A DNA stretch of 64,000 nt from Oscheius onirici (Eukaryota > Nematoda > Chromadorea > Rhabditida > Rhabditidae). How positions within the stretch are numbered: position 1 is the first letter of the stretch; each line of letters starts with the position of its first letter. Made by a program: the position numbers and the translations under genes. Shown one piece after another: positions 33,232 to 44,805 of the stretch. Where the stretch lies: the NCBI GenBank assembly GCA_932521025.1, contig OW051472.1, positions 8,432,001-8,496,000 on the forward strand. The letters run 5' to 3'. The notes beneath the pieces are model-generated. The model searched no databases and was not told the DNA's origin. It saw only the letters and a program-made list of their open reading frames with translations.

Positions 33232-35748
33232 TCTTTCCAGAGTCTGAAAAAAATGATTGAAGGTGCGAAGTATGTCAGTTGTTTTGTCCAATTGGCTACA
33301 ACGTCAGAGCTTGTCTGTTGTCGAGACCAAGGGAAAAAGCAATATAATTAGAGAGGTGAGAATAGAAGGAGAGAGTCTCAAGAATGAAACACTTGTGGAA
33401 CATTGAAAGTGAGAGCCGACAAACACGAGGGGAGGATCGTGGAACTTTCTTTTTCTCCGATGGGCGGGCTCTCTATGACGAACATGCATTCGAAATGGCC
33501 AGAGGTTACTGTTGTAATAGGGGCTCAAGAATTTGACTGACACCCGAGAGGACGAAGCTTTTCGGTAACATGAACCGGACCCGCTGTTCAGACGTTCTTT
33601 GCAGAAGCCCACGGAAATATAGATGAACTTTGTTTGGAAATTTTGAAATATTTTGGAAAAAAAACGTTTTGCTTGACAATTTGACCACGATCGTGGACAG
33701 TAATATTGAAGCTCTAGTTTCTGGCTTACTTAAACAAAAAAGCTAAACAGTTATGACCTCAACAAATTCATTAAGTTTACTTTAGGAAACACTATTGGTT
33801 TGCTAAATTGATTGACAAAGGTAAACAAAAGATATAACTCAAGAAACCGGCTGAATCTGTTGAAGGCAGTGGAAAGTGTCACTTACTCTCTGAATCTGTT
33901 TTCGTTTGATCTTTTGACTGGTGAAGAAGAACATGAGTGAGCATGTTTTGCTCATTTCGAGATAAAAACTCGTCTCTTAGACAGAAGAGAGTACTCTTGA
34001 CATTGATGGACATCAGAGACCGGAGCTCTTTTAGGGGGCAAATAAAGAGTTCTGGCAAAGTTGTTCTCGTCAAATGAGCCACTGAACTAGACTCTAGGCT
34101 TGGGCACCGGGCTCGTGTCAGTGCTGGCCGAGACCGTGCCAGCAAGGCGCATTTTCAGGGGAAGACTACTTTAATGAAAAACTTGGCACCCATTTTGAAT
34201 GTGGCATATTGAGCCCATGTTCAAATTGGGTGCCAAGTTTTCATGGCTCCCGCAAAAGTGCGCACTGCTAGCACGGGCCCGGTGCCCATACCTACTAGAC
34301 TCTATACTATGAAATTTAGCCCATGTTCTGTTCACAAAAAGAATTTACTTACTTGTCTTCGCTGTCTAGCAACTGTAGAAGAGTAGAAGCGCATGGTTTA
34401 GCGTTTTGGGGGGCTATGAGCTGGGCTGAGCTGTCAGAAAGCCCAAACAGTCCTGTCAAAATTCGGCGCAATCTCGCAACTCGCGGGACTGTCTCCATGC
34501 TGCTGCCATGAGTCATTTTTCGCGGCGAAGACCGTCAAAGGATCAGTTATTCCATCAGAATGCCCAATTCGGGCCAGTTTGACGGATGTCGCGTGAGCAG
34601 AAAACGTGCCGGCTTAGAAAACTGAGCATGGATTATGACAGCGTGTCATGGCACTAATTCTTGTCCTCAAGAGGAGACGAGAAAATGAATTGGGGAGATC
34701 GTGGAAGCGTGTCCCACTCGTGGAAGTGCTTTCTCTCTTTCGTCATTAAGTTAATTTGAATAAGGAAGAAAGAAGAGTGGAAGCGCGTGCCCTCGACGAT
34801 TTGCAGTAGTACCCATGCGACTTTTTTTTACTCATAAACGACCAGATGTGGGGACATGGAGTGGATCTGTTGTGGGAGTTAAATGAGTCAGCTGTGGGTC
34901 GAGAGAAGGCTTCCTAACAGCTGTCCCGGTTCGGCAGAGTTGACGCCACTCACGGAGTCGATTAATCGTCGGATGTTATGGCTAATTGAGAGCGAGAGAG
35001 GACCACAAACTTGATTGGAATCTTTTTAGTCTGACCGTGCTGTGTGAACATTCTGATTCATTTGGCTACTCTTCCAAGTATTAATTTTCTCTGACACAGT
35101 CAAATCTAATCGGATAAGCTATATTTCTGGGGGAAGTCCCAGAGTTCTTGACTCAATCACACCCACAGAGAGAGAGAGAGACAAACAGATGTTCGGAAGG
35201 ACAGTTTGTGAACAAACAGAGGTCATTTTTTGATCGAATTGAAAAGAGAAAAGAGGTTGAAGGGGGTAAACGAGAGCCAACGGAAGGGGAACAGCCGTGC
35301 CGCCCCTACAATGAGGAATCTCGGGCAGCTGAGCCATAGGAATGCGTAAAATTCCACTCCGGGGATACCATTGGACATGTGTTGAGATGGATGACTGATA
35401 GTAGTCTAGACGTAAACAGGGGATGGATAATCAGGCATTCAAAGAGAAACAACGGGCGAGAGGAAACACAAAACATCTGACTGAGACAGCTTGTCATCCG
35501 GACGAACGACTTCTATTCTTAGAGAGCTCAATCTGGCAAAAGGAGAGTAAAAGACACGCGAAACGTCGTCAGTACTTGAGGCTGAGTGCCGACGAGAAAC
35601 TGTAATTGAAAGAAGGAAGGTGGTAAGGACAAACACAGTTTTGGAGAGAGCCGGCCAACTGCTGTTTCACGCGCGTACATACTCGAGATCTACGTCAGAA
35701 TGATTTATCGGAACAAATCTTTGTATCTTTTGTCTGACAGCAAGCACA
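33232..35748. other. Gene-poor region of 2.5 kb
   Basis: No open frame here has splice signals or domain similarity. It holds a nested inverted repeat (34094-34298, listed separately), AT-rich sequence, and GAGAGAGAG tracts near 35165. It may contain regulatory sequence for the genes on either side; nothing specific identified. Confidence 0.4.
34094..34298. repeat. Nested inverted repeat (hairpin-forming element)
   Basis: Outer arms GGCTTGGGCACCGGGCTCGT (from about 34097) and GCACGGGCCCGGTGCCCATA (34271-34290) are imperfect inverted copies. Inside them AAAACTTGGCACCCATTTTG (34178) pairs with CAAATTGGGTGCCAAGTTTT (34222). Two stacked palindromes suggest a small foldback element. Confidence 0.6.
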
Positions 35749-36033
35749 ATGGACCACCGAGGTTTAAGAGTTCCTCCTCGGCCAGATCATAGTCCCGACA
35801 ACGAGTACGGAGCCAGTCAAAGTCAATTCCAAGTGTGGACACTTCCGAACGTTTCCAAGAGGTCTAAAATTGAAAGTATTGGCCACAATCAGATGGTCCT
35901 ACCCTCTTCAGCAAGGCATTCTTCCGCAAATGCAGACGGAATCCATTTTCTTTACTCTGTAAGGCGAGCAGGATCGCAGTTCCCAGTGAGATTCTCTCTC
36001 GGACACAAAGAGTCTTCAATTGCAAACATCTGA
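35749..36033 (+). CDS. Small single-exon orphan protein (94 residues)
   Basis: An ATG 8 nt after a TTTTGTCTGACAG acceptor (a good SL site) opens MDHRGLRVPPRPDHSPDNEY and runs to a stop at 36033. An AATAAA at 36052-36057 follows immediately, as expected for a compact nematode gene. The sequence is polar with SKRSKIES and HSSANADG; no signal peptide, membrane helix or recognised domain. Confidence 0.5.
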   Translation: MDHRGLRVPPRPDHSPDNEYGASQSQFQVWTLPNVSKRSKIESIGHNQMVLPSSARHSSANADGIHFLYSVRRAGSQFPVRFSLGHKESSIANI

Positions 36034-36117
36034 ATCACATACGGTTTGTTTAATAAAACGTGCTCGGTACTTTGGTAATACAATATCTTTCCCAAAAGCC
36101 AATTACTGACATTGTTT

Positions 36118-36385
36118 CCATTATTTATTGAAGCAATTGAGCAAATGCGATTAAGGTACAAAATTTAATTATTCTAAAAGCCATACAGGACAATATTCTG
36201 GACGGTAGAACCATTTATTCTGATTGTTGGTCCAGCTACCAGACGAGTTAGATTGAAAAGGAAGGCTTCGACCACTTCAAGGTCAACCACAAATACAACA
36301 GAAAATTATCCTCTATGGCTTTTAGAATAATAAAATTTTGTACCTTAATTGCATTTGCTCAATTGCTTCAAACAATAAATAATGG
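36118..36385. mobile_element. MITE-like element with about 68-bp inverted repeats
   Basis: Left arm 36118-36186 (CCATTATTTATTGAAGCAAT) is matched by an inverted right arm 36314-36385, with a 4-bp indel and few mismatches. The central ~125 bp is non-coding. Confidence 0.75.
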
Positions 36386-36427
36386 TTTTGGCACACGTAT
36401 TCCGTGTATTACTAAAGTACCAAGTGC

Positions 36428-37811
36428 TCAATCGAGTAGCTCATTTTTGTGACGAGACCAGGTTCCTTTGTATTCTTGTCTGGCCGAAAAAACATTGCCT
36501 CTTTTTATTGAACAAACCATACCTTGTGGCGATCTCAAAAAGACCTCTGTCGGCTCTCTTCACTCCAAGATTACTTCGTTTCAGCCGCTCTAATCCATCC
36601 TGCTCAAACTTTTCCAAAGTGCTACCGTATTCCTGACAAATCTGTAACTGACATCTTTTCCTTCCGGCTAATAAGCTTACTTTTTCGGCCAAGTCAAACG
36701 TCAGTTGGCCACAGCTTCGCTCAAAGATAACTGACTGGACTGGTGCACCCGGCTGCAACATCAAGTGCATTTTCGGCTTGCCTGCAAACGTCTCTCTTGA
36801 CGTCATTGTAACTGACTCTACCTCTGAGGATCAATGCTATTCGAGTCCGTCCTCTGTTGCTTCGACTGAACACTTTCCAAGCGGACGAAGAACATGGCGA
36901 CATGTTGATCGATCTCTCGTCCTGAATTTATCAAATTTCACTCATGGGATTGGAAAAACCTGAACAATATGAAGATTGCGAAGATGGTTGAGATCAGCTA
37001 GAAGGATGACGGAACTGTCGGACAAGTTGGTCGGAGAGAGTGTCAAATGTTCGAGATTGAGGAAGAGGCCGAGATGTAGAAGCGGATTGGGGAAGATGCT
37101 CAAATTTGGAACGACCAATTTTTTGAGCTGAAATTGAAAGCAGTCCAAGAGTTCTCCCAGAAGTAGTTCCGTGTCATTGCTGTTCAATTGAAGCTGATGT
37201 AATTCGAGCTTCTTCAAGCCGTGTAACTGGAAGAGAAAGGCTCGAATCTGTCTCAGGACCTCTCCTCCTGTCCCGACATCCCTTTCCTCAAGTTCGCCTC
37301 CCGAAGTTTTGTTCTTGACATGAAGACTCCATTTGAAGCTCAAACGTCGTACTTTCCCTAGTGGACTTTCCATCTTGTCGGAGCATCTAAACCAGTATAT
37401 TTTGCTTATGATTACTCAAAAGAACCTCTCGTGGAATTCGTTAAAGTTGGTCAATTTCTGCAAAAATTCGTAGAGATTGAAGAGATTCGATATTGGTTCA
37501 ATAATTATCTCTCTCCATTTGTCAATTATTTTCGGGACACAGATCCTAAAACGGCTTTTCTGTCGAATTCATGCGATTAACCTGAGACGCAGATGATCTA
37601 GATGGTATTGCCATGTGGAGTCGACGAATCGTCGTCTGACCAAAGTTCCGTCGTGAAATGTGAAGGTTCTCCAAGTGTCGTCGAGATAAAAGACGTCATT
37701 CCAAAGAGAGCAGACTTGAGAACATCGTCCGAGATTCTTCAGAGGAAGCAAGCGGTAAATCTTTACGAGAATCTCGACGGGAAGATGATTCCATCCAGAA
37801 GAATAGCTCAT
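36428..37811 (-). CDS. F-box protein
   Basis: Exons 37811-37582, 37545-37426, 37386-36960, 36921-36822, 36781-36681, 36641-36523 and 36479-36428; phases close, 382 residues. The N-terminal F-box is NHLPVEILVKIYRLLPLKN then CSQVCSLWNDVF at residues 7-40, followed by WRTFTFHDGT and LDHLRLRICVPKIIDKWREI, reminiscent of the FBXO33/FBXO39 type. A Leu-rich stretch (LHGLKKLELHQLQL; LNLEHLTLSPTNL) follows. The last exon ends SRHKNELLD. Probable SCF substrate adaptor. Unrelated in detail to the F-box gene at 27009. The 40-nt intron 36782-36821 rests on a TTTGCAG acceptor and restores the frame. Confidence 0.8.
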
Positions 37812-38361
37812 TGAGCAAGAGAAAGAGCAGCAAGAAGATTTGTGCAAACAGCTATCGATCGGTCTTACAGCGGGATCAGGTGCTCGTATTTTTCCTCAAA
37901 AAGAGGACAACTTTTCGGTCAGATTGACTGAATGCAACCGATGGTTGAACTGTGGTGTTGGTATGAAGTATTCCCAGCGTGAAAGAAGGCCATTAGAGGC
38001 TTGGAGGCGACTCCGCGGCCAGTTTTAGTCCTCTCTTCGCTGAACAGCCAGCGGAATCTATATAAATGGAGGCCAGACAGGTGTATTTTAAAGTTTCTTC
38101 TTCATGATCTTCCATAACATTCTACTTCTTTTAATAACTTTTTGTAAGTTTTTCCTTTACATATATACCAAGGTTATAAACTCGTTCAGTGCTTTTTGCA
38201 AGGACAGAAGCAAATATCATCAGATGGCTCAACGAATCGTGGTCAGAGCTGAGTCAGACTCCGAGTGATTTGGTTGACTTGTATCGACATGGAAGGAGAT
38301 AGTCTTTACCACGTAAAATCAACAACAAAATTAACAATAAACATGACAACAAACCAGTTTT
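37812..38361. other. Intergenic, no gene seen
   Basis: Upstream of the F-box gene and downstream of the pseudouridine synthase. A TCTATATAAATGG (38056) resembles a TATA element, but no gene follows it. Confidence 0.4.
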
Positions 38362-39896
38362 TCATGCAACTTCTTCCGTTTTGGTCTCTTCTTCTTTCTT
38401 CTCAGCCTCGGCTTGGGCAACTTGAGCGAGAGCCATGGAGACGAAACTCTTCTTGGGAGCTTCTTCGCTCTCCGGATCACAGCTGAAATCGTGTCGAGGC
38501 AGATCTGCCAACCATTGGAGCATCCTAAAAAGATTGAAGTGGTATCGGAGAAGAATTGACAACTTACGATTGAGATGTGATTTCAGTCTCAAGAATCTCC
38601 TTCGTAATCAACTCAAATTTGACTTTTTCCACCTCGGCCTCAATTTCGTCGCTCCAAACCGTCAGAGGCTGTACTCCTGGCGTAAATTTCTTGTCGTAGT
38701 AATCATAATGAACTCTTTCCAACAGCAGGCCGAGTCCAGGGGCTTTGGGGACATCTACCTAAACATTTTTCATGATTGAACAATAAACAACAGCACAAAC
38801 CCTGTTATCCTCGAAGGATTTCTGAATGTAACTTTTCAATTGAAGCTCCCGAACGACCGTAATGACCATACCGATCATTTTCCGGATTTGATGGAGGATA
38901 AAGGATTGTCCCTTGACTGTTAGAGTGATAAATTCAACGTCCTCTTCCCGAAGTGCATCTCTAAAATTTACACTTTGCCAGTTGGCTTCAATATAGCTCA
39001 CCTGTAGATGAAGGGTTCCGCGCACTTGAAAGAAGTGATATAACGGTGACATGAGGCGTCCTTGTACTCTCTGAATATGTTTAGTCTACAGGAAAAGTAA
39101 AATTCCTACTTTCTAGAGGTGTAATTAAAGAAGTTGTGTGTTCCAATATAGATATCTAGAAGCGAATTGATTTCGTCAATCGTCTCCTTTGTAATCCGGA
39201 AAGATGAATTCGTCAGCTGAAAATTTCGTATTTGTTTGAGCCAGTATTGAAAGTCACCTCGTTTGGCTTTGCAAAGGCGAAAGAAGGCAACGTATAAGAG
39301 TACGTACGGGCATCACACTGCTTCTGTGGATGAAAATGAGCCGTCGTTTTTCTCATGGCCATGACGCGGATGTCGTTCGGGAGTAACCTGTTCAGCTCTT
39401 TAGCTCCAGAATTTTCGTAGTCGAAAATAACTGGCAGCTGCATTCCGCAGATCTGTCGAACGGCTGAAACAGCTCGATCTGTTCTGGCCGCCCGCTAAAG
39501 ATAGTAGATGAGCAAGAAAAAATGAAAAAATAAGCAACCTGGAAAAAAAATTTGTATGGAGTGGTTCTTTCAGCGTCGGTAATCCAATTTAGTTTATGCA
39601 TAGCGTCCAAAACATGACTTTCAATTGTAGGATGCTCTTTTTGGAACTGAAAACTGCATTTGGTCAAAGGCAAACGGGAAAAACACCTGCATTCCAAAAT
39701 ACTCCTTCCCTTGGTATGACAAAAGCATCGCAAACCGTTTGCATTTGATCCTCTGCTTCTTTTCGGCTTCAGGCTTCGCAATTTTTCCGTCAGGTTGAAC
39801 ATGATGAAGAGCGGCCTCCGCTGTGCTTGCAACTGGCAGTTCGTTTGTGATCTTCGTCATGGTTTGCCAAAATTTCTGGAGAAATTGTTTCATCAT
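38362..39896 (-). CDS. pus-1: tRNA pseudouridine synthase (PUS1/TruA family)
   Basis: Isomerises uridines to pseudouridine in tRNA (PUS1 class: nuclear and mitochondrial, positions such as 27/28). Exons 39896-39687, 39646-39539, 39494-39258, 39216-39110, 39070-39002, 38960-38801, 38758-38568 and 38524-38362; phases close, 414 residues. Catalytic motif RAARTDRAVSAV with D112, preceded by KCKRFAMLLSYQGKEYFGMQ. KQCDARTYSYTLP and VKGQSFILHQIRKMIGMV are typical of the family. The C-terminus is an acidic/basic tail (EAEKKEEETKTEEVA). A GTCTTCTCTAG acceptor abuts the start codon, so SL trans-splicing is likely. Confidence 0.93.
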
Positions 39897-40627
39897 TCTA
39901 GAGAAGACAGTTAGATAGAATAAAATTCGAGTTTTCAAAATAAGTGTTCAAAAGGCTGAACTAACGACAACGGTGAACAAAACTCTGCGTCTCTGCAGCT
40001 GAGAACGTAGCTAGCCATCAGGGTAGGCGCATTATTTTTACAAATGTCAGTTTTGTGGATACAAAACTAAAAAAAAGAAGAAGAAAACAGTAAAAAAAAA
40101 GTCGAAAATGCTGAAACCATTGCGAACTTGAAGCGCGGCATTTTTTTTATTATTGCTATGAGATCACTAGGGCATAACAATGATCCGAAGATATTCTGTA
40201 GAAAACAAACGGTTTAGGGAGCAAAGTAGTTGCTATGTTTTCCATATAGTCCAAAGTTTCAATCGATGTGCTTAGAGTATCAAAGAAGCTCACGACTTCT
40301 GCAAAGGGATGGTTACGAAAACGGTGCGACTTGGACAAGGAATTGCGATCTCGCCCTCCGCTATTCTGTGGTAGCATAGTTGCTTTACACCAGTTATCTG
40401 CTAATCTAGCCCGTTTTCTGTAGAATTGTTGTCAAAGAAGACGAAGAGAAAGTTTCCGCCAGTACCCAAAAAAAAGGAAGTTCTGCCAGATTTAGGCCAG
40501 CCCGAAAAACAAAAAACAGAAAGTACAGTAGGCTTTTTGACCAACTGCGCACAAACTACACGTAGCGCGGGCGTCTTTTGCGAAATTATGCAACGGCCAT
40601 TTTACTCGACTGAAAACGATTTCTACT
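39897..40627. other. Intergenic; one doubtful short ORF
   Basis: An ORF of 73 codons on the minus strand (40377-40156, MLPQNSGGRDRNSLSKSH) is the only candidate and has no splice site, domain or poly-A support. Otherwise AT-rich sequence. Confidence 0.35.
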
Positions 40628-41691
40628 TCACTTTACTACAGGTAAAAATACATTCTTTATTGATGCTGAATGTGAATAACGTGTTCTGGTTGCTGCCCTG
40701 TGGTGGACTTTGAAGCTACATGTCGATTCACCACCTCGGCGGTTGTGGTAGTTACCTCCTTGAAAAACTAAAGTCATTTTCGACGTTCCATAAAACAACC
40801 ATCCAACTTGTGTCCTGAATGTTTTTCTGAGCTGATAGCTGCAAGCGAGCAGAACAAAACCTGACACAAAAGTGATGGCATCTGAAGCGAAAGGGATAAT
40901 CAGTGCACAGAAAACGAAGATTGGAGTTCCGGGATGTTTTAGTCCCAGCTGAAGATTCTGTTTTTTTCTGTCCAAAAAGGAAAACGAACCATGACCGTGA
41001 CGAATGTATCGACGAGAAAACTGATGAGTCCATGGATAAACAGCTTTTCCGCACTTCTCTTACGAGTCGTCGAGGCAGCGGCGGAGAACTAATTTCTATT
41101 TTGATTAGAAATGACACTACAACCTTTTTGATTCTCCATAGAGTTGTGCTGTTAAAGACGACTCCAACAACCGTACAGACACACATGACGACCAGAAGAA
41201 CTTTTCCTTGCCGAACCAGGCTCTAAACGCTAACAATAGACTAATAGGGCGTTCCTAGAGCGAAAAGAACGAAAAAGGTGAGATATCGCTGCCAGAACTG
41301 AAACTTTTTTTCCTGTTTTATTTAGAACAAAAAGTTACTTTCTGTTGGCGTTGAGAAGAACAGTCAAAAAGTACTGCAGGTAGGCAAAGGGGTTCATCAA
41401 AAAGTGGATTATTTCCAGTCCGAAAAAGTCTGTAAAAATGGGAGCCAATGAACTTTTGGAGGTTGTAATCTGGGGAATGCGAACAGCCATGAACGAATTG
41501 GCATATGTCAGAATGTTCTGGAAATCCAAGAGTTGCGACAACTTCCGACTAACCACAATGGCCGAAACAGCAAAGAGTTTGTAGTAGGCGGTCGAGAAGT
41601 CTCCGTAAAACCGGCAGAATGTGAACAGAATGAGCAGATAGCAAATGACGGAAATCGCTCCGTAACAGGTCGAAACTATGAAGTAGATCAT
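40628..41691 (-). CDS. Serpentine seven-helix receptor, Srg/Srv-like chemoreceptor (one junction unresolved)
   Basis: Exons 41691-41554, 41517-41339, (41297-41271), 41222-41124, 41088-40990 and 40948-40628. Hydrophobic segments appear in order: VSTCYGAISVICYLLILFTF, YYKLFAVSAIVNILTYANSF, FFGLEIIHFLMNPFAYLQYF ending LTVLLNANRK, KVLLVVMCVCTVVGVVFNST, LFIHGLISFLVDTFVTV and PIFVFCALIIPFASDAITFV. The NILTYANSFMAVRIP and LWRIKK motifs are typical of nematode Srg/Srv receptors. Exons 3 to 6 join in phase 0, but exon 2 ends in phase 2, so its join to the expected FWQRYLTFF segment is off by one base. Either I misplaced a splice site or the gene is a recent pseudogene. Likely an environmental chemoreceptor by family. 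Confidence 0.65.
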
Positions 41692-42125
41692 CACGGCCAG
41701 AAGTTTATTTGGACCTCCCTTCTGAAGAGATAATAACTGACAGAAGAAGGGATCAACAGAGACGAAGGATAGACATTATAGCCGGCAGAGCTACAGTAGG
41801 AATCTGACCTCGCACGTGTCAACTTGAAGAAAGAGGCTGACCTAGAGGACAAGCCGTCACCTGATTCACTACAAACTGAGAGAAAGCTTCATAGCAAACA
41901 CTTTCAATCAGGACAAGAGGGGGAAGTTGGAGAACATATTTTTTTCTGTCGAGTTTCACAGAAAAAGAAGTCAAAGGAGTGCACGCTTTGGTTCATCCAT
42001 ATAAACTTTTATTTGGTCACGAGCGTTTACTTTCAGTCCGTCTCATTCTTGAAAATGGAAATGTTTTGTAGCAGGCCGTTTTCTCTCCAGAACAGAACAG
42101 TCGCCTAAACTTTTGTATTCTTTGG

Positions 42126-42541
42126 TCATTCAATTTCTACCTTGATCTTTTTTCCACAGAGCAAGTTGAACTGAATATCGCTTCCCATTCTTCCTGGCGG
42201 TATTTTCACCTTCCTCAGAAGGTCTCCGTCTTTCACGATACATTCTGTATCATTGATTAGGTCCTTGATCTGAATTTTTTTCTTTCAAATATCTAGTCAT
42301 TATTCAACCGCGAGAGTCTTCTGGACAGTTTCTGCCGTCTCATATTCCGTCTCCCGTTCAGTCGCAATCGTTATCCAGTCGTCCTTGAATACACCGCAAG
42401 CCGTCCACAGGATCAGTCCACTGTCCAATAATCTCACTTCGGTCACCTGCAAATCAAGGAATCTCGACGAAAACTAACTTGGAATAGGTGGTCGTCCACG
42501 ATGACCAAGTCGTCTTTCTGTAAAGAGTCAGCCCGAACCAT
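42126..42541 (-). CDS. Divergent eIF5A-like protein without the hypusine loop
   Basis: Exons 42541-42479, 42446-42309 and 42269-42126; all phase 0, 114 residues against about 155-160 for eIF5A. The N-terminal half (RADSLQKDDLVIVDDHLFQV then TEVRLLDSG) aligns by eye with the eIF5A SH3-like domain, and the C-terminal half (IKDLINDTECIVKDGDLLRK..LCGKKIKVEIE) with its OB-fold. The TGKHGHAK loop that carries the hypusinated lysine is absent; LLDSGLILW stands in its place. It therefore cannot act as a normal hypusine-dependent elongation factor. A GTGATTTCCAG acceptor lies 3 nt before the ATG. Family assignment is by motif resemblance and moderate. Confidence 0.6.
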
Positions 42542-44036
42542 TTTCTGGAAATCACATTAGTGGGCAGATGAGGGAGACACAGATTATCCGGCTGGGTGGT
42601 AAACGCGCTGCTACACACAGCCATAGCGACGGAGGGCTCTCAATCGTTGCTACAAGCTAACTATGCTGATAAACATTATCTTGTGGGGACGTGTTTTCCC
42701 TCAGGAACGATGTTGGGACGAAATTATTGACCGACAGGTAGATCTTCCGATGTGATCTGGTCAGAAATTCTCTGATAGTCGATTAAACGTCTTTCAAACA
42801 GGTAGACGTAGGGCTGCAAGGCAATCTTCCAGCCTTCCTCTGAGCCCCTGGTCAAAATAACAAAATCGCCTACTGTCCTCTAACAGGAAGTCTCGCTGTG
42901 TGGGAATGTACTGAAACATGTGACGTCATCCAGAAGGACGGGTAACAATTGAAGAAGAGACAATTAGAGTCGAGAAAATTGTCAGCTTGGAGACAGACTC
43001 TTGATTGTCAGAAATTGTCAGTTTGGAGACAGAGATCTTCTCTCAGAGAAGAAGCCTGTCAAAGTTTATTTGAATGCGTATTTCCTAATTTGTATAGATG
43101 TTTGCGTGAGTGTAAAAAGGATCGAACATCGTAGGGTATCACCTGTTCCTTTTTCACACAAATATTAGAAAATGCCAATTTTAATGAAAACTGAAGCCAG
43201 TGGAGACAAATGACTGGCTTCCTCTCGACCGTGAAAATCAAAAGACTTTGACAAAGTTCATGGGCTCTCGGCTTCCTTTCCCATCCCCACAGAACGTCTT
43301 ATCCCACGAAATCGTCTTGTGGATAAAGTACTAATCTAACAGAGTAAGACAATGTTTACAGCCTCTTCTTCCACTTTATAATTCTCTTTTCATTAATTTG
43401 CCCCCAATGACGCCAAAAGGTCAGTCACGCCACACCGGAATCTTCTTCGAATTCTTTCATGCATTCTCGTCTTCATCCTTCCATCTCTATTGAACCAGGC
43501 GAAAACAAGGAATGTGGGAATACTCTTCCTCTCTCTCTCACTCCCCTTCTTCTGATTCATTTTATGATGTTTCAATATATTTTCTACGGAAATCGGCCTA
43601 GCTCTACTAATGGCGATTAGATTTTCCACCGCCCATCACCCAATCCGGCGGAAATCTCTCTCGGATCGTCCCGCCTCTCAGTCAGTCACATTTCTTTCTC
43701 TCCAAGTTATTCTTGTACTTACTCGAAAATGTCTCGCACTCGATTCTATTAGAAGCAAAGACCAATTGCTAGATTTTTCTAGACGCTCTCTCTCTGAAAA
43801 CAGCCATTGTGCCTTGAAAAATCTGTTTTCTAATTCATTATGCAGGGCAATGCGTTGAAGCAATGGCGTCTTCCTCTTCTCTCCTATTACGAGTAAGCTT
43901 GGGTTCAACGACAATTCATCGTAAATCAGTCCGTACAATTAACCTCAAACGCAAACAATCGACCTTTTACTAGTATTGACAAAGACTCTCTTTCTTAAAA
44001 GAAAGAAACCAGCTGTCTAATTAATCCAGTCTTCAG
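42542..44036. other. Mostly intergenic; one open stretch of uncertain status
   Basis: On the minus strand, after a TTCCTGTTAG acceptor at 42877, RTVGDFVILTRGSEEGW and WKIALQPYVYLFERRLIDYQ continue for 50 codons to a TAA at 42724-42726. No upstream exon could be joined in frame, so this is either a 3' exon or a fragment. The rest (43000-44036) has a short direct repeat (ATTGTCAGYTTGGAGACAG at about 42977 and 43014) and no gene. Confidence 0.35.
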
Positions 44037-44805
44037 ATGCGACTCCAGCTCTTGATCGGATTCTTCCAACTCTATTCGGCCGTGTGTCTTCACGTGCCCG
44101 AGCTTTCTGGATGGCAAGAAAATGTTTATGTCGAGTAAGATCCGTGGTTTTATTTGTCCTATGATGGCCTTTACAGTTGCATCTTCTGTGTCGATTACGA
44201 CAGCTACAGACGACTGAACTTTTCTGGCTGTCAAAAAGGCAAATCGACCATTTGTAAAGGCAACACGTGCTACATGAGTGAGTTTGCAAATCACTTCAAA
44301 CCGAGAGAATGGTTCAGGACAGCACAAGAGTTCGCAGTTCTTCCTGTTTACATCGGGATGTTTGAATCTGACTAAGGCGGAGCATGACGAGATCGGAAGG
44401 GGACAACTCGCTGCTGAGAGACAAGTCGGAGGAACGGGGAAGGAGACTCTTTTGTGCGAGGTTTTTATCTTTCTCTCCATTCACAACTAATTGTTATTTC
44501 AGGTGGCAGAGAAAACGAACACATGCATGTGTCGCGGAGCCCATGGAGAACTCTGCAACAACATGTCTCTTCCGGCACAATTCACAGAGTTTCATACAAA
44601 TTCTTTATTCGGAAGTCTACGCTTCCATGAACTCTTGCAATTCCGATTCTACATGCCTCATACTCCCATCTTTCAATCAGTTGACCTTCGGCTGCTAGAC
44701 GAGCAGCTTCTTCAGTCTGTCAGAGGATTCCGTTTCATTTTGTCTTCCTCTAGTTTTCTTTCAATTATTTTCAGTATTCTTCTCACTGTCCTCCTTAGTT
44801 TTTAG
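44037..44805 (+). CDS. Ly6/ODR-2-like secreted protein, probably GPI-anchored
   Basis: Exons 44037-44134, 44177-44277, 44318-44460 and 44503-44805; phases close, 214 residues. TCTTCAG directly precedes the ATG (SL acceptor). Signal peptide MRLQLLIGFFQLYSAVCL, then a Cys framework CIFC, GCQKGKSTICKGNTC, SGCLNL, LLCE and CMCRG..ELCNN. The C-x-C then C-N ending is the hallmark of three-finger Ly6/uPAR domains of the nematode ODR-2/HOT type. After the domain come 70 residues and a hydrophobic end (FLSIIFSILLTVLLSF), which looks like a GPI signal. Expected to be a neuronal or epithelial surface protein; function inferred from family only. Confidence 0.75.
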
